This document shows, piece by piece, positions 7,801-9,514 of a stretch of DNA of 9,514 nucleotides (its first letter is position 1; each line of letters begins with the position of its first letter). Under the pieces are notes generated by a model. The model was not told where the DNA came from and searched no databases. It worked only from the letters and a program-made list of their open reading frames with translations. Position numbers and translations under genes: made by a program. The DNA comes from Actinomycetes bacterium (lineage in GTDB: Bacteria; Actinomycetota; Aquicultoria; CAJVYJ01; JAUVQD01), in assembly GCA_030598355.1 (NCBI GenBank), contig JAUVQD010000030.1:1-9514 (forward strand), given 5' to 3'.

Positions 7801-9514
7801 GGTTCTTGCTGAAATTCCAACACTATATAGCGCGCCGGGGCGGGGATTATTTGAAAGCGTTACAAATGCTTCATCCGAATTCAGAGCAGTCTGGAGATCT
7901 GGCAAGATCTTTGAAGCAACGGAGTGACCAATGGAAACCGATCCTTCCTGGATCCGACTGGAGAGAATCTGGACTGCTTGCTCGGGGGACCACGCGTTAC
8001 CTTCGGGGTCTCTTTCTTCGGCTCTGATCCTGCTGACCTCGACCTCAAATTCTGGTGAGCCCGGGCCGGCGATCTGTTCAGAGGAGGCCATCAGCGAAAG
8101 GGGCCAGCTACTCAATTCTTGGTTGAAGCTATTGACTACACTAGAGTATGATGTATCGACCGACGCTTGTACCATGAACTGGGTCGAGGGATTATCAAGC
8201 GGTGAGGGCCTCGTGACCCGAGATGGATCTGCGCCGCAGAACATCTTATCGTATGGGGAGTTTATCATCCCCATGAGAGTTTCTAATCTCTCCTTAAGAG
8301 TATCCCTGTCTCTATTCCAAAGTTCGTCTATAGTTGATTCGTCGGCTCGGCCTCGATATGACTCTTTGAACTGTTGCTCGGCTTGGCGTGCATTCGTGTC
8401 ATCGCAGATAAAGGCACCTGGGCCGTATCTGTCTCTGTCGCCGGCAATGCGAATTCCCTCGGCCGAGTGCGCCAGAATCTTTAGAGCATCAGCAGAATCG
8501 ATACAGGGCAGGCTAGCTTCAGCAGCCCTCTCTACGACCTCAAAGTTCTGCCCCAGTTGTTTTCCCTTGAGTGTTGCCCTAAGCTCTGCTGGGTTAAGAC
8601 AGCTACTAACCTCATCTAGGAAATCTCCTATGCGTTTATCAAAGTTCCTTCCTTCGACTTCGTTTTCTGGCTCCAAAATAGAGGGGTCGACACCCCAATC
8701 AATCAACGAATCCTTAAATCTTCTAGTTGCCGTTTCTGTCACGGTCGATTCGACGGATTCGAATATGTCTAGGCTGGTCTGTGTTAGGCCGGCGACAGGA
8801 TCGAAACTGGTTGGATTTTCTAAATTATCCGTTCCAAGAATGGATTTTAAGGATTCCGTTCCAAAGCTCTTAAGATCCGAGTAGTTACAAAGTATTCTCT
8901 CTATGTTATCGTATAGAAGGTCTAACAACTCAAATATTATGCCTAAAATAAGTTCGTCAGCGGTGGCGCGGATGGCGTCAAGAAAAATATCCAGAATTCC
9001 AACACTAACATCGACAACACTGGAGGGCCATGCCGGCCAGTCTATGTGTGGCGGGCGCCATGGTGTCCTCTTGCCGTCGCCCGGGTCTGGGCATAAGTTG
9101 TTTTTGTCATAGATAAAAAAGTTAGAAGTGTGCCTGTATAAAAAGTTTTCTACATGGCCTTTCATCCCAAACATTCTGTCAGGAGCAGGGCAGTGCCTCT
9201 CTAGGCACTCTTGTAGTTTTTCTTTTTCAATCTTACCATCGCTGACTAATGCCGCTATCTCTTCCGATGCTAGTGCGACGGAAGAGTCTGGGCACTCGCC
9301 CGAATCCGTAGTCTCCCTGTTCGGACCAATAAGCTGTTCGAGATTGGTCTGTGCAATAAGGTCCGGATCATCTATACATTCTGTCGCGACTCCCCACAAC
9401 CGGTCTGCATCCAAGACCTTCATTGTATATTTGAAAATCGCGTCATTTGTTTCTTCGGCAGTGAGTTCGGCAGCCAGGACAGCGGCAATGATTCCGAGCA
9501 TGTACTTCATATCA
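4801..9514 (-). CDS. Giant virion-associated protein of unrecognised family (at least 1569 aa), possibly 5'-truncated
   Basis: I do not recognise a defined family. The frame is open to the window edge: its first Met codon is at 9510..9508, but the one codon before it (GAT) is not a stop, so the true start may lie outside. Numbering from that Met: residues 1-425 hold ten of the 14 Cys, often in short acidic contexts (ECIDDPD, ECPDSS, LCPDPG, FICDDTN, FCGADPS). Residues ~163-207 form a long hydrophobic amphipathic helical stretch interrupted by acidic residues, not a clear membrane segment. The middle (~440-1000) mixes helices and strands and includes SWPLSLM and a DENGDPVLIDGE hairpin-like segment (961-972). 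Later come a Pro-rich linker EPPPHRPPGFG (1321-1331), a helical ILSFLAIYCMDVADETHDP (1381-1399), a Ser/Asn/Gly linker (1443-1460), and a Glu-rich tail. Tight coupling to gp25 argues for a tail or baseplate role. A tape measure is possible, but the protein lacks the long uniform coiled coils and transmembrane segments typical of one. Function unknown. Confidence 0.85.
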   Translation of the reverse strand, partial: DMKYMLGIIAAVLAAELTAEETNDAIFKYTMKVLDADRLWGVATECIDDPDLIAQTNLEQLIGPNRETTDSGECPDSSVALASEEIAALVSDGKIEKEKLQECLERHCPAPDRMFGMKGHVENFLYRHTSNFFIYDKNNLCPDPGDGKRTPWRPPHIDWPAWPSSVVDVSVGILDIFLDAIRATADELILGIIFELLDLLYDNIERILCNYSDLKSFGTESLKSILGTDNLENPTSFDPVAGLTQTSLDIFESVESTVTETATRRFKDSLIDWGVDPSILEPENEVEGRNFDKRIGDFLDEVSSCLNPAELRATLKGKQLGQNFEVVERAAEASLPCIDSADALKILAHSAEGIRIAGDRDRYGPGAFICDDTNARQAEQQFKESYRGRADESTIDELWNRDRDTLKERLETLMGMINSPYDKMFCGADPSRVTRPSPLDNPSTQFMVQASVDTSYSSVVNSFNQELSSWPLSLMASSEQIAGPGSPEFEVEVSRIRAEERDPEGNAWSPEQAVQILSSRIQEGSVSIGHSVASKILPDLQTALNSDEAFVTLSNNPRPGALYSVGISARTPIRRRPADGTLDVGLEDVRLEWEQQAMGYALLPLNVRRGPRIVSVDDYFISRYSFWQGHPPDGRELISDEFVGLTSEQIEYVKNPQNHNFLFDLAPGALSELTSQQHMFANYLTEPIVKSMNIPDGMGRLSNEIGNAGALFGSFMEKHYIQVLDNIVQDVALSFSESSLFQARGTGDNKGLLDIRLNHGVPGSLRCDDLLRTNFEKKEIMDAFGRLQDQLLEPPENRPSGGPLQQASIGPILRSLVRIYVVEEALKAIFGMSDFGDLRNARQSIFNQGLSTQHMIKKVQTKITEFANDNRAAFMDLGTSDVPIENVAQQLQDIGVTDLDELIRDETVIAFKSVGKIIENEFGDVTTNILDKIAEAFPMTSVPEVAGDISIQVGVNEVPRLDENGDPVLIDGEPVIDLVPQMRQEIFHGRGSNDFPFFDFFFRADAYPWRLQTTDGPDSAGYSMPPWSTDQYFEYQPRDLLFPPSFSLNGDFSRLGDGYFVFEKFIKFEPQNLRAIFGDDNQNTVAISSLIAKLRNRLVDENISSEQVENKEAFRSFFKRVVLDTFLESPQLPHTIQDLESSPFQWPSGAVPAPVVETEKEFFKKQAESVVSNTLFWGNATLDEIFKSLKYGVRLTYVVTEVGSEDFQLKLKEVFGEEGAKSLVANWGEHCSINKAFEMHLVEERGRENSQKKVFTIPIIEELEELPLNGDDALTIANFYGAEGVTYSPTAVDRRGNGLIEGPGIVQHGWHYNGDAYREDQEPPPHRPPGFGRDDLALALDGLFDGQIFGSPRPSFEALRSRVIRNDDFKILFNFALNASDILSFLAIYCMDVADETHDPVNYAFYNTKMSLLGALNAMQPQVPASQFYRSEDPTIAAAGGATGMLNTQSNNTSTSGQSGNAAAKTVPYLIKGLAEYQDPSYALASRLDRLGVLPGRNPNAIEPETVFAMAPSNMFPGAVGPPVTRLGIAAYALGQLPGEDRPYSERSSAAQGRSADEQPRCDEQQGEEE
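5461..5550 (-). other. G+C-rich patch encoding a Pro-rich hinge inside the giant gene
   Basis: By my count 65 of these 90 bases are G or C (about 72%), clearly above the adjoining sequence, which is A+T-rich just to the left (5371-5430). It encodes residues ~1321-1350 of the giant protein: EPPPHRPPGFGRDD followed by LALALDGLFDGQIFGS. Pro/Gly/Ala/Asp codons explain part of the richness. It likely marks an interdomain linker; a recombination join is a weaker alternative. Confidence 0.5.

Noticed and set aside
7931..8884. A 317-codon plus-strand open frame opposite the giant gene
   Set aside because: It is antisense to a long gene, in the register where wobble positions pair with wobble positions, so its openness reflects the sense protein's composition. 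It has no Shine-Dalgarno, neighbours or recognisable domain.

Overview
The window looks like a late structural segment of a tailed bacteriophage with a contractile, T4-like tail, most likely an uncultured marine or aquatic myovirus. This rests on two recognisable baseplate wedge proteins, a gp25-like sheath initiator and a gp6-like (baseplate J-like) wedge protein. They are followed by two beta-rich, probably carbohydrate-binding virion proteins of a style I associate with marine myovirus genomes. The host cannot be named from the sequence. I see no integrase, tRNA, rRNA, insertion sequence, CRISPR array or host-like metabolic gene.

All five real genes lie on the minus strand and fill almost the whole window. 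In transcription order (right to left) they are: (1) a very large protein of at least 1569 residues, open to the right edge, of unrecognised family; (2) the gp25-like protein, 135 aa; (3) the gp6-like protein, 598 aa; (4) a 504-aa virion protein with a DNRLRE-type beta domain; (5) a protein with a LamG / concanavalin A-like lectin fold, cut by the left edge after 334 residues. Three of the four junctions are TAATG stop/start overlaps, which suggests a translationally coupled polycistronic message. The only real intergenic gap is a 79-nt, roughly 77% A+T stretch in front of the gp6-like gene, and it is the best candidate for regulation inside the operon.

Functionally this reads as a baseplate-and-receptor-binding module. 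The gp25-like protein nucleates the sheath on the wedge, the gp6-like protein forms the wedge ring, and the two downstream proteins probably sit on or hang from the baseplate and meet the host surface. The giant upstream protein is the unexplained element. It is almost fused to gp25 by a coupled start, its Cys residues are concentrated in the N-terminal 425 residues, and Pro-rich and Ser/Asn-rich linkers divide its C-terminal part. No gene-free stretch exceeds 300 bases. The many plus-strand open frames are shadows of the minus-strand genes.
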